64,000 nucleotides of DNA, from contig CAWDUQ010000001.1 of assembly GCA_963805495.1 (NCBI GenBank), positions 1,240,001 through 1,304,000 of the forward strand. The letters are read 5' to 3'. Below, piece after piece: positions 34,001 through 42,171 of the stretch. The stretch's first letter is position 1. Every line of letters begins with the position of its first letter. The notes below the pieces were generated by a model, which saw only the letters and a program-made list of their open reading frames with translations, made no database searches and had not been told where the DNA came from. A program made the translations under genes and the position numbers. Source of the stretch: DAHUXD01 sp963805495. Its GTDB lineage: Bacteria; Acidobacteriota; Thermoanaerobaculia; UBA5066; Gp7-AA6.

Positions 34001-34160
34001 CACCACGAGCCCCCTCTACGGCCAGGCCGGTCTGGCGCCTGGAGAGGGAACCTGCCCGGCGTCGGCCACGCAGGCTTGTCCCGACAACCCGGACTACCTG
34101 AAGATCAACCAGCGCAACACTCCGCGGCTTCTCCGCGTTGCGCTCAAGGTCACCTTCTAG
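31074..34160 (+). CDS. Oar-like TonB-dependent outer-membrane receptor, copy 1
   Basis: This 1028-residue outer-membrane protein has a signal peptide, then a carboxypeptidase-regulatory-like beta-sandwich (about 27-110; GTVTDQSNAPLPGVTVEL, GRYRFPSVPPGAYTVTA). A TonB plug with VDSTSTTQGSNYSAKVIDKLPVGR and the FLIDGVNTTNV segment (about 115-250) follows. The barrel ends in the aromatic C-terminus LKVTF. The SD AAAGGAGGAAGGGA is strong. The first 250 residues are almost identical to the two downstream copies, while barrel loops differ. The ligand is unknown; Oar-like receptors of Acidobacteria and Myxococcus often handle peptides or polysaccharides, and Oar transports a protease in Myxococcus. 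Confidence 0.9.
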   Translation: MKSVYRFTLALSVCLLLLAPVAVFGQTTGTVEGTVTDQSNAPLPGVTVELTSPSLQGSRTAVTAADGRYRFPSVPPGAYTVTAELSGFGKVERKARVSLDATATVNLSLSLSTSAEITVTGEAPMVDSTSTTQGSNYSAKVIDKLPVGRNYADIVFTQPGVQADFGETQGRSLAISIYGSTSSENLFLIDGVNTTNVIKGFQGKDLNTEFIQEVEVKTGGYQAEYGRNTGGVVNVITKSGGNEFHGGIFGYYNDSGMRAEEDTLKAENYASPDFSQTGDAQFQNNGLSKDVRQEWGADLGGFVLKDKIWFFGAYNRVQANQLLETRDLTTPNTFGQEFPRTYVQNKYSGKLTFNVMQGTSIVGSVFSDAQTQLGALNIPTSLVETTYAGRRDTGGPDYGARLNQLFGSFGIFTFQYAQHADRYTTKPSGLDLPQILDYTTSSNNSSFIRYGGFGSVFGPTVNNSSKREAYLASFTAYAGNHEIKIGGDYQKDATFGTTYYTGEQRLRIYTCTQQGSNTCDLGVAPFYTNPSGQTQQVYYRHEVFADGTANDYTVIPGAPFNTPTKRYSGYIQDQWRIIPTLTLNVGVRYDSETFSGFSPDPTIGQFAAFSLKDQWAPRIGVVWDFVGDGTSKLYASAGRFYFSLPTDLNVRVFTANSQISSYNYDPNSIIQDPNAPKQQLFQGGSASGEPVDTGMKAAYQDELTLGVEKALDPTLSVGLKGTYRTLGRTVEDRCDLDGTSPLNPTGSTCALFNPGGSGPAASGQYPTCNGSQNPTDPTAGDCSATGFAVGDAKRIFRGIELVARKQFSNELWAQMSFLYSSLKGNYSGAIREASGQTDPGINADYDYYQFTFNDYGNLELDRPVQARIDAVYNAPFGLSAGAQFYVRSGLPVSRYGFFNNFYPDLLYLDTRGTNTRAFFVDNRTPTDYDLNLSLGYNINVGPVTITPQAYLYNVINKQTATSYDATFNPGGSFVTDTTSPLYGQAGLAPGEGTCPASATQACPDNPDYLKINQRNTPRLLRVALKVTF

Positions 34161-34181
34161 GTTCTTACCCGGTCTCTTCTG

Positions 34182-34209
34182 GGGGCGGCTTCGGCCGCCC
34201 CTTTTTTTT
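34182..34209 (+). terminator. Strong terminator after receptor copy 1
   Basis: GGGGCGGC (34182-34189) pairs perfectly with GCCGCCCC (34194-34201) around a TTCG tetraloop, followed by eight Ts. Confidence 0.95.
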
Positions 34210-34341
34210 GCTTGCGGGCAGCTCGGGAAATTCAAGGCGCCGGATCCGAATTCAAGCGGACGGGCGGCCCCGGCTTCGGGATGGGCTCAAGTCCCTGTCT
34301 TTCTTCTGTGTTTTCAACGACTTGATCCTTGGCACATTCTG

Positions 34342-34357
34342 AGGATCAGCCCTTGCT
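34342..34357 (+). promoter_or_regulatory. -24/-12-like promoter for receptor copy 2
   Basis: AGGATCAGCCCTTGCT has GG (34343-34344), 10 bases, then GC (34355-34356), with a good -12 box TTGCT and a weak -24 box. The same arrangement recurs in copy 3. TTGGCACA at 34330-34337 just upstream is also conserved. Confidence 0.45.
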
Positions 34358-34376
34358 TCGTCCTTTTTCCTTGGAA

Positions 34377-34397
34377 GCGTCTTCGAGTTCGAAGCGC
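34377..34397 (+). promoter_or_regulatory. Conserved leader hairpin upstream of receptor copy 2
   Basis: GCG-T-CTTCGA-GT-TCGAAG-CGC forms a nine-base-pair hairpin with one bulge, ending about 10 bases before the SD AAGGAGG. An identical hairpin precedes copy 3 at 37708-37728. Its place in the predicted leader suggests RNA-level control or mRNA protection. Confidence 0.55.
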
Positions 34398-34418
34398 GGT
34401 ATTCGAAGGAGGATAAGG

Positions 34419-37400
34419 ATGAAGTCTCTATACCGATTCACCCTGGCTCTTTCGGTATGCCTTCTTCTCCTCGTCCCGGCCGTCTCCCTGGCGCAGACGA
34501 CCGGTACGGTGGAGGGGTCGGTGACCGATCAGAGCAATTCACCCCTGCCGGGTGTGACCGTCGAGCTGACGAGTCCCAACCTGCAGGGAACGCGGACCGC
34601 GGTCACCGCCACGGACGGCCGTTATCGCTTCCCGTCGATTCCGCCGGGCGCGTACACGGTCACCGCGGAGCTCTCGGGCTTCGGCAAGGTCCAGCGGAAG
34701 GCGACGGTCTCGCTCGACGCGACGGCGACCGTGAACCTGTCGCTGTCGCTCTCGACGTCGGCCGAGATCACCGTCACGGGTGAAGCGCCGATGGTCGACT
34801 CGACGTCGACGACGCAGGGTTCGAACTACTCGGCGAAGGTCATCGACAAGCTGCCGGTCGGCCGCAACTACGCGGACATCGTGTTCACGCAGCCGGGCGT
34901 GCAGGCGGACTTCGGCGAGACGCAGGGACGGTCGCTGGCGATCTCGATCTACGGATCGACGTCGTCGGAGAACCTGTTCCTGATCGACGGCGTCAACACG
35001 ACCAACGTCATCAAGGGCTTCCAGGGCAAGGACATCAACAACGAGTTCATCCAGGAAGTCGAAGTGAAGACGGGCGGCTACCAGGCCGAGTACGGCCGCA
35101 ACACGGGCGGCGTGGTCAACGTCATCACGAAGTCGGGCGGCAACGAGTTCCACGGCGGCGTGTTCGGCTACTACAACGACACCGGCATGCGCGCCGACTG
35201 GGACGTACCTGTCACGCCGGACTTCAGCGAGCAGGGCACGGCCGAGAACACGCTCGCCGGGCCGAACTTCTTCATCAACAAGGACGTCCGCCAGGAGTGG
35301 GGCGCGGACCTCGGCGGCTTCGTCATCAAGGACAAGGTCTGGTTCTTCGGCGCTTACGACCGCGTCCAGATCAACCAGACGGTCACGCCGCTCGGCGGGC
35401 CGCGGGCGGACGAGGACTTCCCGCTCTCGTACTTCCAGAACAAGTACTCGGGCAAACTGACGCTGAACCCGCTCCAGGGTACGTCGATCGTCGGCAGCGT
35501 CTTTGCCGACTCGCAGACGCAGAACGGCGTCCTGACGACACCCGCCGGCTTCTCGCCGTTCACCTACAACGGCCGCCGCGATACGGGCGGGCCGGACTAC
35601 GGCGCGCGGCTGAACCAGCTTTTCGGCTCGTTCGGCATCTTCACGTTCCAGTACGCGCAGCACTCCGACCGTTACGCCACCAAGCCCTTCGGCGTGGACG
35701 TCCCGGCGATCCGGGACTACACCACCGACCCGTCCGGCACCGGTACCAACTTCACGACGGCCGGCGGCTTCGGCAACGTGTTCGGGCCGACCGTGAACAA
35801 CCAGTCGCTCCGTAACCTGTACACCGGTTCCTTCACGGCTTACGCCGGCAACCACGAGATCAAGATCGGCGGCGACTTCCAGGACGACACGACGTCGGGT
35901 TCCACGTTCTTCACGGGCGGCCAGCGCGTGCGCGTCCGGCCGTGCCTCCAGACCGGCACGAGCGTCTGCGACCTCGGACAGGCTCCCTTCTACACGAATG
36001 CGAACGGCCAGACGCAGCAGGTCTTCTACCAGCACGACCTCCTGGCGAACGGGACGACGGACAACTTCCAGATCATCCAGGCCTCTCCGTTCGACGTTCC
36101 GACCAAGCGCTACAGCGGTTACGTCCAGGACCAGTGGCGCATCATCCCGACCCTGACCCTGAACGTGGGCGTGCGCTACGATTCCGAGAACTTCTACGGT
36201 CTCGACCCGGATCCCACCATCGGCCAGTTCTCGGCGTTCAAGCTCGACAACGAGTGGTCGCCGCGCATCGGCGTCGTGTGGGACTTCATCGGCGACGGCA
36301 CGTCGAAGCTGTACGCTTCGGCCGGCCGCTTCTACTTCGCGCTTCCGACGGACCTGAACGTCCGCGTGTTCACGGCCAACTCGGCGGTGACGACGTTCAA
36401 CTACGACCCCAACTCCATCACGCAGGGCGCGGGCGCTCCCCGCAACGAGCTCTTCCAGGGCGGGAGCGCCTCCGGCGAGCCCGTAGATGGCTGGACCAAC
36501 GGTCAGCTCAATGGAACCCCGCGCATCAAGGCCTCCTACCAGGATGAGCTGACCCTCGGCATCGAGAAGGCCATCGATCCGACGCTCTCGGTCGGCCTCA
36601 AGGGCACGTACCGGACGCTCGGCCGCACGATCGAAGACCGTTGCGACCTCGACGGCAGCGTGGCACCTTCGACGTGCGCCCTCTTCAATCCGGGCGGCGA
36701 CGGCCAGGCGGCCTCGGGCGAGTTCCCGACATGCAACGGTTCGGCGAACCCGACGGACCCGACGGCCGGCAACTGCTCGTCGACGGGTGTCGCGGTGGGC
36801 GATGCCAAGCGCATCTTCCGCGGCATCGAGATGGTCGCGCGCAAGCAGTTCACCAGCGCGATCTGGGCGCAGGCCTCGTTCCTGTACTCGTCGCTCAAGG
36901 GCAACTACTCGGGCGCCATCCGCGAGGTCACGGGCCAGACGGACCCGGGCATCAACGCGGACTACGACTACTACCAGTTCTCCTTCAACGGCTACGGCAA
37001 CCTCGAGCTCGACCGGCCGGTCCAGGCCCGCGTCGACGCGGTCTACAACGCGCCGTTCGGTCTCTCCGCGGGCGCCCAGTTCTACGTCCGCTCGGGTCTT
37101 CCGATGACGCGCTACGGGTTCTTCAACAACTTCTACCCGACGGACCTGTTCCTCGACCAGCGCGGCACGTTGGGCCGGACTCCCACCGACTACGACCTGA
37201 ATCTCTCGCTCGCGTACAACATGAACGTCGGACCGGTGACGATCACGCCGCAGATCTATCTCTTCAACGCCCTCAACCGGCAGACCGTCTCGGCGTTCGA
37301 CACCAACTTCAACACGGCCGGCAGCTTCGTGACGGACACGACGAGCCCCTTCTACGGACAGGCGGGTCTGCAGCCAGGCGTCGGCACGTGCGCGGCTTCG

Positions 37401-37496
37401 GCGACGGCTCCCTGCTCCGACAACCCGGACTACCTGAAGACGACGGTCCAGAACAACCCGCGGCTTCTGCGGGCGGCGATCAAGGTGACTTTCTAG
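34419..37496 (+). CDS. Oar-like TonB-dependent outer-membrane receptor, copy 2
   Basis: This 1025-residue paralogue of the upstream receptor has a signal peptide, a regulatory-like beta-sandwich (VTDQSNSPLPGVTVEL), the plug domain with SENLFLIDGVNTTNV and a barrel ending IKVTF. ATG 34419 is used because GAAGGAGGATAAGG lies immediately before it and the signal peptide begins there; the in-frame ATG at 34329 would add an unlikely extension. Barrel loops such as the stretch after GMRADW are different from copy 1 and closer to copy 3. It has its own promoter-like leader and a terminator on each side. Confidence 0.9.
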   Translation: MKSLYRFTLALSVCLLLLVPAVSLAQTTGTVEGSVTDQSNSPLPGVTVELTSPNLQGTRTAVTATDGRYRFPSIPPGAYTVTAELSGFGKVQRKATVSLDATATVNLSLSLSTSAEITVTGEAPMVDSTSTTQGSNYSAKVIDKLPVGRNYADIVFTQPGVQADFGETQGRSLAISIYGSTSSENLFLIDGVNTTNVIKGFQGKDINNEFIQEVEVKTGGYQAEYGRNTGGVVNVITKSGGNEFHGGVFGYYNDTGMRADWDVPVTPDFSEQGTAENTLAGPNFFINKDVRQEWGADLGGFVIKDKVWFFGAYDRVQINQTVTPLGGPRADEDFPLSYFQNKYSGKLTLNPLQGTSIVGSVFADSQTQNGVLTTPAGFSPFTYNGRRDTGGPDYGARLNQLFGSFGIFTFQYAQHSDRYATKPFGVDVPAIRDYTTDPSGTGTNFTTAGGFGNVFGPTVNNQSLRNLYTGSFTAYAGNHEIKIGGDFQDDTTSGSTFFTGGQRVRVRPCLQTGTSVCDLGQAPFYTNANGQTQQVFYQHDLLANGTTDNFQIIQASPFDVPTKRYSGYVQDQWRIIPTLTLNVGVRYDSENFYGLDPDPTIGQFSAFKLDNEWSPRIGVVWDFIGDGTSKLYASAGRFYFALPTDLNVRVFTANSAVTTFNYDPNSITQGAGAPRNELFQGGSASGEPVDGWTNGQLNGTPRIKASYQDELTLGIEKAIDPTLSVGLKGTYRTLGRTIEDRCDLDGSVAPSTCALFNPGGDGQAASGEFPTCNGSANPTDPTAGNCSSTGVAVGDAKRIFRGIEMVARKQFTSAIWAQASFLYSSLKGNYSGAIREVTGQTDPGINADYDYYQFSFNGYGNLELDRPVQARVDAVYNAPFGLSAGAQFYVRSGLPMTRYGFFNNFYPTDLFLDQRGTLGRTPTDYDLNLSLAYNMNVGPVTITPQIYLFNALNRQTVSAFDTNFNTAGSFVTDTTSPFYGQAGLQPGVGTCAASATAPCSDNPDYLKTTVQNNPRLLRAAIKVTF

Positions 37497-37513
37497 GCGA
37501 CTTCTCGGTCTCT

Positions 37514-37544
37514 CCGGGGGCGGTTTCGGCCGCCCCCGGTTTTT
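37514..37544 (+). terminator. Strong terminator after receptor copy 2
   Basis: CCGGGGGCGG (37514-37523) pairs with CCGCCCCCGG (37530-37539), followed by TTTTT. The loop is TTTCGG. Confidence 0.93.
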
Positions 37545-37674
37545 CGGCTTTCGTCCCGACAGCTTCAAGATCCCGAACCCCGATCCAATCGGACCGCCCG
37601 GCCCTCGTCCCCGACGACGGTCGGGTTTCCCTTTGAGGCCGTCCTGCCAGTCACTTGCACCTTGGCACACTTTG

Positions 37675-37690
37675 AGGATCGACCCTTGCT
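37675..37690 (+). promoter_or_regulatory. -24/-12-like promoter for receptor copy 3
   Basis: AGGATCGACCCTTGCT has GG (37676-37677), 10 bases and GC (37688-37689). It is nearly the same as in copy 2, including the upstream TTGGCACA at 37662-37669. Confidence 0.45.
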
Positions 37691-37707
37691 TCGTCCTTTC
37701 CTTCGAA

Positions 37708-37728
37708 GCGTCTTCGAGTTCGAAGCGC
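37708..37728 (+). promoter_or_regulatory. Conserved leader hairpin upstream of receptor copy 3
   Basis: This is the same bulged hairpin as at 34377-34397 (GCG-T-CTTCGA-GT-TCGAAG-CGC), just before TTTTGAAGGAGGAAAGG and the ATG at 37748. Confidence 0.55.
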
Positions 37729-37747
37729 GGTTTTGAAGGAGGAAAGG

Positions 37748-40700
37748 ATGAAGTCTCTATTCCGATTTACCCTGGCTCTCTCGGCATGCCTTCTTCTCCT
37801 CGTCCCGGTCAGCGTCTTCGCGCAGACGACCGGAACGGTGGAGGGGGCGGTGACCGACCAGAGCAACGCGCCCCTGCCGGGTGTGACCGTCGTGCTGACG
37901 AGTCCCAACCTGCAGGGAACGCGGACCGCGGTCACCGCGGCGGACGGCCGTTATCGCTTCGCGGCGATTCCGCCGGGCGCGTACACGGTCACCGCGGAGC
38001 TCTCGGGCTTCGGCAAGGTCGAGCGTAAGGCGACGGTCTCGCTCGACGCGACGGCCACGGTCAACCTGTCGCTGTCGCTCTCGACGTCGGCCGAGGTCAC
38101 CGTCACCGGCGACGCCCCGCTCGTCGACTCGACGTCGACGACGCAGGGTTCGAACTACTCGGCGAAGGTCATCGACAAGCTGCCGGTCGGCCGCAACTAC
38201 GCGGACATCGTGTTCACGCAGCCGGGTGTCCAGGCGGACTTCGGCGAGACCCAGGGACGGTCGCTGGCGATCTCGATCTACGGATCGACGTCGTCGGAGA
38301 ACCTGTTCCTGATCGACGGCGTCAACACGACCAACGTCATCAAGGGCTTCCAGGGCAAGGACATCAACAACGAGTTCATCCAGGAAGTCGAAGTGAAGAC
38401 GGGCGGCTACCAGGCCGAGTACGGCCGCAACACGGGCGGCGTGGTCAACGTCATCACGAAGTCGGGCGGCAACGAGTTCCACGGCGGAATCTTCGGCTAC
38501 TACAACGACACCGGCATGCGCGCGAGCGTCGACATCGTGCAGACGCCTCAGTTCTCGGAGCAGGGCAGCGCCGACAACATCTCCGGCGTTGGACCCGCCT
38601 ACTTCAATTCGAAGGAAGTGCGTCAGGAGTGGGGCGCGGACCTCGGCGGCTTCGTCATCAAGGACAAGATCTGGTTCTTCGGCGCCTACGATCGCGTCCA
38701 GGCCAACAACAACGTGCAGCCCATCGGCGGACCGCGGGCGTACGAGGACTTCCCGCAGTCGTTCGTTCAGAACAAGTACTCCGGCAAGTTGACCCTGAAT
38801 CCTCTCCAGGGCACCTCGATCGTCGGCAGCGTGTTCTCCGACGAACAGCAGTTGAACGGAGCGCTCGCGCAGTTCGGCGTGATCGCGCCTCCCGCCGGCT
38901 TCTCGCCATTCACGTACAACGGCCGGCAGGATACGGGCGGGCCGGACTACGGCGCGCGGCTGAACCAGCTCTTCGGCTCGTTTGGCATCTTCACGTTCCA
39001 GTACGCGCAGCACTCCGACCGTTACGCCACCAAGCCCTTCGGCGTGGACGTCCCGGGGATCCGGGACTACACCACCGACCCCTCGGGCACGGGGACGAAC
39101 TTCACCACGGCCGGCGGCTTCGGCAACGTGTTCGGGCCGACCCTGAACAACGAGTCGCGCCGCGAGGCGTACGCGGGTTCGTTCACGGCGTACATGGGCA
39201 ACCACGAGGTCAAGCTCGGCGGCGACTACCAGAACGACGCCACCTCGGGCTCGACCTACTTCACGGGCGCCCAGCGCCTCCGCATCCGTCCCTGCCTGCA
39301 GTCGGGCGCGAGCATCTGCGACCTCTCCCTTGCGCCGTTCTACACGAACGCCAACGGGCAGACGCAGCAGGTCTTCTACCAGCACGATCTGCTGGCTGAC
39401 GGCACCACGGACGACTACCACATCATCAACGCCTCGGCTTTCAACACGCCGACCAAGCGTTACAGCGCGTACCTGCAGGACCAGTGGCGGATCATCCCGA
39501 CGCTGACCCTGAACGCCGGCATCCGCTACGACACCGAGAACTTCTACGGTCTGGATCCGACCACGGGGCCCTTCAAGGCGTTCGCCATGGAGAACCAGTG
39601 GTCGCCCCGCGTGGGCGTCGTGTGGGACTTCGTCGGAGACGGCACCTCGAAGCTGTACGCTTCGGCCGGCCGCTTCTTCTTCTCCCTCCCGACGGACTTG
39701 AACGTCCGGGTGTTCACGGCCAACTCGGCGGTCCAGAGCTACAACTACACTCCGGGCTCGATCATTCAGGATCCCAACGCGCCGCGCTCCGAGAACTTCC
39801 AGGGAGGCACCGCGTCCGGCGAGCCCGTGGATGGCTGGACGAACGGCGTCAAGAACGGGACCCCCCTCACCAAGGCGGCTTATCAGGATGAGCTCACGCT
39901 CGGCGTCGAGAAGGCCATCGACCCGTCGCTCTCGGTCGGCCTGAAGGGCACCTACCGTACCCTGGGCCGCACGGTCGAAGACCGCTGCGACTTGAACGGC
40001 GCGATCGCGCCGAACACCTGCGCCCTCTTCAACCCCGGTGGCGACGGCCAGGCGGCGTCGGGCTTCTTCCCCACATGCAACGGCTCCGGAAATCCGACGG
40101 ACCCGTCGGCGGGCGAGTGTTCCGCCAGCGGCGTCGCCATCGGCGATGCCAAGCGCATCTTCCGCGGCATCGAGATGGTCGCGCGCAAGCAGTTCACCAA
40201 CGCGATCTGGGCGCAGGCCTCCGTCCTGTACTCGTCCCTCAAGGGCAACTACTCCGGAGCGATTCGCCAGGCCACGGGCCAGACGGACCCCGGCATCAAC
40301 GCCGACTACGACTACTACCAGTTCACGTTCAACGACTACGGCAACCTCGAGCTCGATCGGCCGGTGCAGGCCCGGATCGACGCGGTGTACAACGCTCCGT
40401 TCGGCCTCTCGGCGGGCGCGCAGTTCTATGTCCGCTCCGGTCTCCCGATCTCCCGCCTCGGCTGGTTCAACGACTTCTACCCGGCCAACCTCTACCTCGA
40501 GGATCGCGGGACCTTCGGCCGGACCCCGACCGACTACGACATGAATCTCTCGCTCGGCTACAACATGGCGCTGGGCCCCGTGACGGTCACCCCGCAGGTC
40601 TACGTGTTCAACGTCCTCGACCGCCAGACGACCGTTGCGGTCGACAGCAACTTCAACTACGGCGGCGCGATCGTCACGGATCCGACGAGCCCGTTCTACG

Positions 40701-40840
40701 GCCAGCCGGGTCAGCAACCGGGTACGGGCACCTGCGCGGCTTCGGCCACGGCTCCCTGCTCGGACAACCCGGACTTTCTCAAGACGGTCGTGAGGACGAA
40801 CCCCCGGCTGCTCCGCGTCGCGCTCAAAGTCACTTTCTAA
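37748..40840 (+). CDS. Oar-like TonB-dependent outer-membrane receptor, copy 3
   Basis: This third tandem paralogue has 1030 residues. It has a signal peptide, a regulatory-like domain (VTDQSNAPLPGVTVVL), a plug nearly identical to copies 1 and 2, and a barrel ending LKVTF. ATG 37748 follows AAGGAGGAAAGG. The region after GMRA is replaced relative to copies 1 and 2 (for example SVDIVQTPQFSEQG). Most substitutions between copies sit in predicted extracellular loops, which fits ligand diversification after duplication with the N-terminal part kept uniform, perhaps by gene conversion. Confidence 0.9.
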   Translation: MKSLFRFTLALSACLLLLVPVSVFAQTTGTVEGAVTDQSNAPLPGVTVVLTSPNLQGTRTAVTAADGRYRFAAIPPGAYTVTAELSGFGKVERKATVSLDATATVNLSLSLSTSAEVTVTGDAPLVDSTSTTQGSNYSAKVIDKLPVGRNYADIVFTQPGVQADFGETQGRSLAISIYGSTSSENLFLIDGVNTTNVIKGFQGKDINNEFIQEVEVKTGGYQAEYGRNTGGVVNVITKSGGNEFHGGIFGYYNDTGMRASVDIVQTPQFSEQGSADNISGVGPAYFNSKEVRQEWGADLGGFVIKDKIWFFGAYDRVQANNNVQPIGGPRAYEDFPQSFVQNKYSGKLTLNPLQGTSIVGSVFSDEQQLNGALAQFGVIAPPAGFSPFTYNGRQDTGGPDYGARLNQLFGSFGIFTFQYAQHSDRYATKPFGVDVPGIRDYTTDPSGTGTNFTTAGGFGNVFGPTLNNESRREAYAGSFTAYMGNHEVKLGGDYQNDATSGSTYFTGAQRLRIRPCLQSGASICDLSLAPFYTNANGQTQQVFYQHDLLADGTTDDYHIINASAFNTPTKRYSAYLQDQWRIIPTLTLNAGIRYDTENFYGLDPTTGPFKAFAMENQWSPRVGVVWDFVGDGTSKLYASAGRFFFSLPTDLNVRVFTANSAVQSYNYTPGSIIQDPNAPRSENFQGGTASGEPVDGWTNGVKNGTPLTKAAYQDELTLGVEKAIDPSLSVGLKGTYRTLGRTVEDRCDLNGAIAPNTCALFNPGGDGQAASGFFPTCNGSGNPTDPSAGECSASGVAIGDAKRIFRGIEMVARKQFTNAIWAQASVLYSSLKGNYSGAIRQATGQTDPGINADYDYYQFTFNDYGNLELDRPVQARIDAVYNAPFGLSAGAQFYVRSGLPISRLGWFNDFYPANLYLEDRGTFGRTPTDYDMNLSLGYNMALGPVTVTPQVYVFNVLDRQTTVAVDSNFNYGGAIVTDPTSPFYGQPGQQPGTGTCAASATAPCSDNPDFLKTVVRTNPRLLRVALKVTF

Positions 40841-40869
40841 GCAGTCCCGTTCTCCAGTCATTTCCCCCC

Positions 40870-40900
40870 GGGGGCGGCGCGAGCCGCCCCCCATTTTTTT
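40870..40900 (+). terminator. Strong terminator after receptor copy 3
   Basis: GGGGGCGGC (40870-40878) pairs perfectly with GCCGCCCCC (40883-40891) around a GCGA tetraloop, followed by CA and seven Ts. Confidence 0.95.
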
Positions 40901-40993
40901 GAAGGCGACAGTCAGAGATTTGAAGGGCGCGCGACGGCGTCGAGCACGCCGGACCTCTTGAGATCCATTCGAAACTCCGGCCGCATCTGGACG

Positions 40994-40999
40994 TATGAT
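40994..40999 (+). promoter_or_regulatory. -10 hexamer TATGAT for the GWxTD gene
   Basis: TATGAT lies 21 bases before the ATG at 41021, leaving a short leader with an SD-like GGAGGTG (41011-41017). No clear -35 is seen. Confidence 0.5.
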
Positions 41000-41020
41000 C
41001 GGGAAGATGCGGAGGTGCTC

Positions 41021-42124
41021 ATGCGGCGCGCACTGATCGCTTCGGGACTCGTGCTCCTGACCTCGCTTGCGTTCGCCGATTCGGAATGCGTGCGGCTGTT
41101 CCTCAAAGCCAAGGAGCAATTCCGACTCGCGCAGTACCCGGCGTCGCTCGCCACGCTCGACCAGCTCGCCGCCGAAGTCGAGAAACCCGGCAACGAATCG
41201 TACCGGGCCGCGCTGCCCGCCGGGCTCTCGTTCTATCGGGGCGCCTGCGACGCCGCCCTCGGCCGCACCGACGAAGCGCGCGAAAAGTTCGAGACGTTTC
41301 TGATGTACCAGCCCAATGCCACGCTCGACCCTTCGACCTATCCGCCGAAGGTCATCGCTCTCCTCGAAGACGTCCGCAAGTCGATGCGGTCGTCGGCGCA
41401 GCAGCCCGCCGAGACAGGCTCGCTCGCGACCGCGTTTCGCGCCTACCAGGCCCCGGTCGACCGGGGCACGGAAGAAGCCGGAGAGGACTGGGCCGAGGGG
41501 CCGGCCGGTTACCTCCTGACGGCCGAGCAGAAACACGCGTACGAGCGCCTCTCGGACCCGGCGTCGCGCTCGGAGTTCATCACCGAGTTCTGGAAGGAGC
41601 GGGATGCCCGGCCGGAGACTCCGGAAAACGAAACGCGGATCGAGTTCGAACGTCGCGTCGCGTTCGCCGACGCGCGCCTCGCGCAGGACGAGACGCGCGG
41701 CAGCGTGACCGACCGCGGGATGGTGTTCGTCCTCCTCGGGCCCCCGACCTGGATCGGCCGCAAGCCGCTCACGACCGGCGAGGACGCGGCGGACCCGAAG
41801 GGGATGTCGCTCTACAGCGACCTCGACCTGACCAACGCGCTGAAGGCGGCCAAGCCCGGCGTCGCCAGTGCGCTCGTCTACGACCGCATGACGGGGCCCG
41901 GGACCCGCCTTCCGGACTCGGACGGAAACTATCGGGAGGTCTGGCACTACCGGCGTGAGCTTCTGCCCGCCGGCGTCTCGTTTCACCAGGTCGACTTCGA
42001 GTTCATCACCCGCAAGGGATACGGACAGAGCGTCTGGCAGCGCGAGGGCCGCACGTTGACGACCCTCGAGACGGCCCGGGCCGCCCTCCGCACGGGCACG
42101 CTGACGAGGACCGCGTCTCGCTGA
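41021..42124 (+). CDS. GWxTD-domain exported protein
   Basis: This 367-residue protein has a signal peptide (MRRALIASGLVLLTSLAFA). Its N-terminal helical, TPR-like region (KAKEQFRLAQYPASLATLDQL and the later GRTDEAREKFETFLM) is followed by a GWxTD domain: LLTAEQKHAYERL, then EFITEFWKERDARPETPENE and TDRGMVFVLLGPP. The name motif itself is GSVTDRG here instead of GWxTDRG. Such proteins are common and poorly understood in Acidobacteria. It starts the exported-protein cluster and is followed 47 bases later by an aspartyl protease. ATG 41021 has GGAGGTG just upstream. Confidence 0.75.
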   Translation: MRRALIASGLVLLTSLAFADSECVRLFLKAKEQFRLAQYPASLATLDQLAAEVEKPGNESYRAALPAGLSFYRGACDAALGRTDEAREKFETFLMYQPNATLDPSTYPPKVIALLEDVRKSMRSSAQQPAETGSLATAFRAYQAPVDRGTEEAGEDWAEGPAGYLLTAEQKHAYERLSDPASRSEFITEFWKERDARPETPENETRIEFERRVAFADARLAQDETRGSVTDRGMVFVLLGPPTWIGRKPLTTGEDAADPKGMSLYSDLDLTNALKAAKPGVASALVYDRMTGPGTRLPDSDGNYREVWHYRRELLPAGVSFHQVDFEFITRKGYGQSVWQREGRTLTTLETARAALRTGTLTRTASR

Positions 42125-42171
42125 ACTTCGGCGGGCGACGGGAGACCCAGGGCGTCGAGCGCCTCGCGGCC

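Noticed and set aside
34329..34418. ATG at 34329 as start of receptor copy 2
   Set aside because: It would add 30 residues before a normal signal peptide, and the strong SD is next to ATG 34419.
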